Assembly (NCBI GenBank): GCA_963699015.1
Contig: CAVOSX010000005.1
Span: 562,225-626,224, forward strand
DNA length: 64,000 nucleotides
Direction of reading: 5' to 3'
DNA from: PALSA-505 sp963699015
Lineage (GTDB): Bacteria > Actinomycetota > Actinomycetes > Streptosporangiales > Streptosporangiaceae
Below the pieces are notes generated by a model, which was not told the DNA's origin, did no database searches, and saw nothing but the letters and a program-made list of their open reading frames with translations. A program made the translations under genes and the position numbers. Shown piece by piece: positions 62,709 to 64,000 of the stretch; position 1 is the stretch's first letter; the number at the start of each line of letters is the position of its first letter.

Positions 62709-62978
62709 TCACGCAGGCACCTGGTTTGCGGACAGGGCGGGTAGTCCGCGCCAGGCGCGCTCCACTTCGGCGGCGTACCGGGCCGTAGCGGCGGCCAGAT
62801 CGCGGGCGAACCGGACGTGCCCTGCGTTCAGGTGCTCGGGCAGGGTGAAGGTGACCAGCAGGCCGGGCCGGGCCGCCCAGATGGTCAGCAGCGGGGTGCG
62901 TTCCCGGTAGGCCTCGAAGGCGACCCCGGACCGGCCGTCAACCGGCATCGTCACCGTGGTGACCCGGCGGGCGGGCAT
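62709..62978 (-). CDS. Small element protein of unknown function
   Basis: The 89-aa product (MPARRVTTVTMPVDG start) is beta-rich at first, then helical (HVRFARDLAAATARYAAEVERAWR). I found no family. The ATG shares one base with the stop of the 62978-63400 gene (TGATG), so translation is coupled. A longer frame to 63446 crosses that gene and is not used. A hairpin follows its stop at once. Confidence 0.65.
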   Translation of the reverse strand: MPARRVTTVTMPVDGRSGVAFEAYRERTPLLTIWAARPGLLVTFTLPEHLNAGHVRFARDLAAATARYAAEVERAWRGLPALSANQVPA

Positions 62979-63400
62979 CAGGCGGCGTCCTTGCTCACGG
63001 GCCTGGTCGCCGCCTTGATGCCGGTCGCCCGCAGCGAGAACGCCATCCGCGCGTTGCACCGGCCCTGGCCTTGGCACCTTCCGGAGTCCACGTACGGGGT
63101 GACCTGAAGGCCTTCGAACTCGACCAGCTCGAAAGGGGTCCCGGTCGGCGGGGACGGGGGCCGGTCGGTCAGTATCTTGACCACCGTCTCCCGCGACCGG
63201 CCCTCCAGCTCGGGGTCCATGTCGGCCACCCGGCACTGGAAGACCCGCTTTCCGGTGATCTTGTCGATCGCCGGTGTGCGGACCCTGGTCCTCTCGTCGC
63301 AGTCTTGTGCCTCGGTGATCGAGTCCGGCATCAGGTGACACCCCTGCGGGAACACCTGGGCCATGCTCACCGGGAGCCGCGTTCCGTTCTTGAAGGCCAT
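62978..63400 (-). CDS. Pra-like conserved element protein (replication/integration/excision activator type)
   Basis: The 140-aa product begins MAFKNGTRLPVSMAQVFPQG and has AIDKITGKRVFQCRVADMD, a VVKILTD segment, GTPFELVEFEGLQVTPYVD and a Cys pair in GRCQGQGRCNAR. I recall this layout in proteins of actinomycete integrative elements annotated as Pra (pSAM2), an activator of replication and excision. That link is from memory and moderate. ATG 63400 follows GGAGGTGGAGG. It is the first gene of the minus-strand operon, divergent from the GntR regulator. Confidence 0.68.
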   Translation of the reverse strand: MAFKNGTRLPVSMAQVFPQGCHLMPDSITEAQDCDERTRVRTPAIDKITGKRVFQCRVADMDPELEGRSRETVVKILTDRPPSPPTGTPFELVEFEGLQVTPYVDSGRCQGQGRCNARMAFSLRATGIKAATRPVSKDAA

Positions 63401-63462
63401 AGCCTCCACCTCCGATTGACTTGAAACGGCTGCGCACCTCACGCAACCTGATGTGCTAATAC

Positions 63463-63492
63463 AGTTTAGTTGTCTTAGGTCAGTTGGCTCAA
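63463..63492 (-). promoter_or_regulatory. Candidate promoter for the Pra-like gene operon
   Basis: On the minus strand TTGAGC (63487-63492) and TAAACT (63463-63468) are 18 bases apart. The region precedes the ribosome site of the 63400 start by about 50 bases. Hexamer evidence only. Confidence 0.35.
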
Positions 63493-63514
63493 GCACTGTC
63501 GCAGGACAGCTAGT

Positions 63515-63520
63515 TACACT
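63515..63520 (+). promoter_or_regulatory. Candidate -10 of a leaderless gntR transcript
   Basis: TACACT lies 6 bases before the GTG at 63527, and no ribosome site is visible, as in leaderless actinomycete messages. No clear -35 was found. Confidence 0.3.
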
Positions 63521-63526
63521 TGGCAC

Positions 63527-63889
63527 GTGACGCAGCCGGAAATCGCGAGCAGGCAGCTCGCGAACGCCCTGAGAGCCGACATCGAGGCCGGGGTCTACCC
63601 GCCTGGCAGCAGAATCCCTTCCTACCGGCAGCTCCGGGCTACGCATCACGTGGCCGTGAACACGGCACAGGCCGCCATCCGGATACTTGCTGCCGAGGGA
63701 CTTGTGCGGATACGCCCGGCGCAGGGCGCCTACGTCCGCGACCCGGTAGATGCCGCCAGCCCGCCCTTGCGCACCGAACTGGCCGACCTTCAGGTCCAGC
63801 TGCGGCGCAGCAGGAACGACCTGGCCGCTGCCGAAAAGACGGTAGCTGAGCTGCTGACCCGCCTTCCGGCCGAGGAACAGGCCCGATGA
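63527..63889 (+). CDS. GntR family transcriptional regulator (KorSA-like)
   Basis: The 120-aa product has the GntR winged helix-turn-helix: IASRQLANALRADIEAGVYPPGSRIPSYRQL, VNTAQAAIRILAAEGL and a wing VRIRPAQGAYVR. A C-terminal Leu-rich coiled coil (residues 80-115) replaces the large effector domain, as in short KorSA-type repressors of integrative elements. It is divergent from the Pra-like gene and probably represses both. The start is GTG 63527, without a ribosome site (possibly leaderless). Confidence 0.88.
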   Translation: MTQPEIASRQLANALRADIEAGVYPPGSRIPSYRQLRATHHVAVNTAQAAIRILAAEGLVRIRPAQGAYVRDPVDAASPPLRTELADLQVQLRRSRNDLAAAEKTVAELLTRLPAEEQAR

Positions 63890-64000
63890 CCCCGTGGCAT
63901 CCAGCATTGCGGGCCTTCGCGCCAGTCGGCTCAATCCATCGCTACTCACACATTCAGGCTGGCCGCAGGATGAGCAAGAAGCCATGCACGCGCAATGCTG
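63886..64000 (+). CDS. Possible small protein, 3' end outside window
   Basis: An ATG at 63886 overlaps the GntR stop as ATGA and opens a frame that runs to the right edge (38 residues, Arg/His/Ser-rich). The overlap type is common for real genes here, but no family was recognised. Confidence 0.4.
   Translation, partial: MTPWHPALRAFAPVGSIHRYSHIQAGRRMSKKPCTRNA

Larger units (their letters stand above)
63462..63523. promoter_or_regulatory. Paired direct repeats between the divergent pra and gntR genes
   Basis: A TAGTTgTCTTAGG-type sequence at about 63467-63479 recurs as TAGTTaCACTTGG at 63511-63523, each preceded by CAG. The copies overlap the candidate promoters of both genes and are likely operators for the GntR protein. 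An inverted CTGTC-GCAG-GACAG repeat lies between them. Confidence 0.35.

Overview
The window is high-GC DNA with many GTG/TTG starts, 4-bp stop/start overlaps, a menaquinone-linked complex I operon, a Rex-type operator and a pSAM2-like integrative element. Together these point to an actinomycete, probably filamentous. I cannot name the genus from the sequence.

Region 1 (about 1-29,430) looks like a locus for an exported, sulfated glycan. It holds an orphan ATP-sulfurylase GTPase subunit (cysN) and seven sulfotransferase domains: six separate genes plus one fused to a family-2 glycosyltransferase. It also holds an NAD-dependent epimerase, a WecG/TagA/CpsF glycosyltransferase, a GT14-like (core-2/I-branching) glycosyltransferase and an APH-fold kinase. 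Assembly and export genes are a Wzx-like flippase, a Wzy/ligase-like membrane protein, a DUF3048 lipoprotein and a Wzz/BY-kinase-like protein whose P-loop is degenerate. Secreted proteins around it are three paralogous repeat proteins, two GH26-like lipoproteins (one frameshifted) and a Tat-exported TIM-barrel-like protein. Five sulfotransferases resemble animal heparan sulfate sulfotransferases in motif order, and three share nearly identical 3' DNA.

Region 2 (29,586-48,859) is respiratory: menG, then a Rex-type operator, a geranylgeranyl/menaquinone-reductase-like gene, nuoA-N and a polyprenyl diphosphate synthase. These genes make and tailor menaquinone and reduce it with NADH.

Region 3 (48,894-57,418) is mixed: a Tat-exported PHP-like metallohydrolase, a crotonase-fold protein, 2-oxoacid:ferredoxin oxidoreductase korA/korB, htpX, yajQ and tRNA-Tyr(GTA).

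Region 4 (57,391 to the right edge) is the left part of an actinomycete integrative and conjugative element inserted at the 3' end of tRNA-Tyr: integrase, excisionase, RepSA-like initiator, zinc-ribbon protein, FtsK/TraB-like translocase, small proteins, a Pra-like protein and a divergent GntR regulator.

Five otherwise well-conserved genes (GH26-like, menaquinone reductase-like, nuoD, htpX, ftsK/traB) are each broken by an apparent single-base frameshift. Because nuoD and htpX are among them, base-level sequence errors are likely and these loci should be read as probably intact genes.
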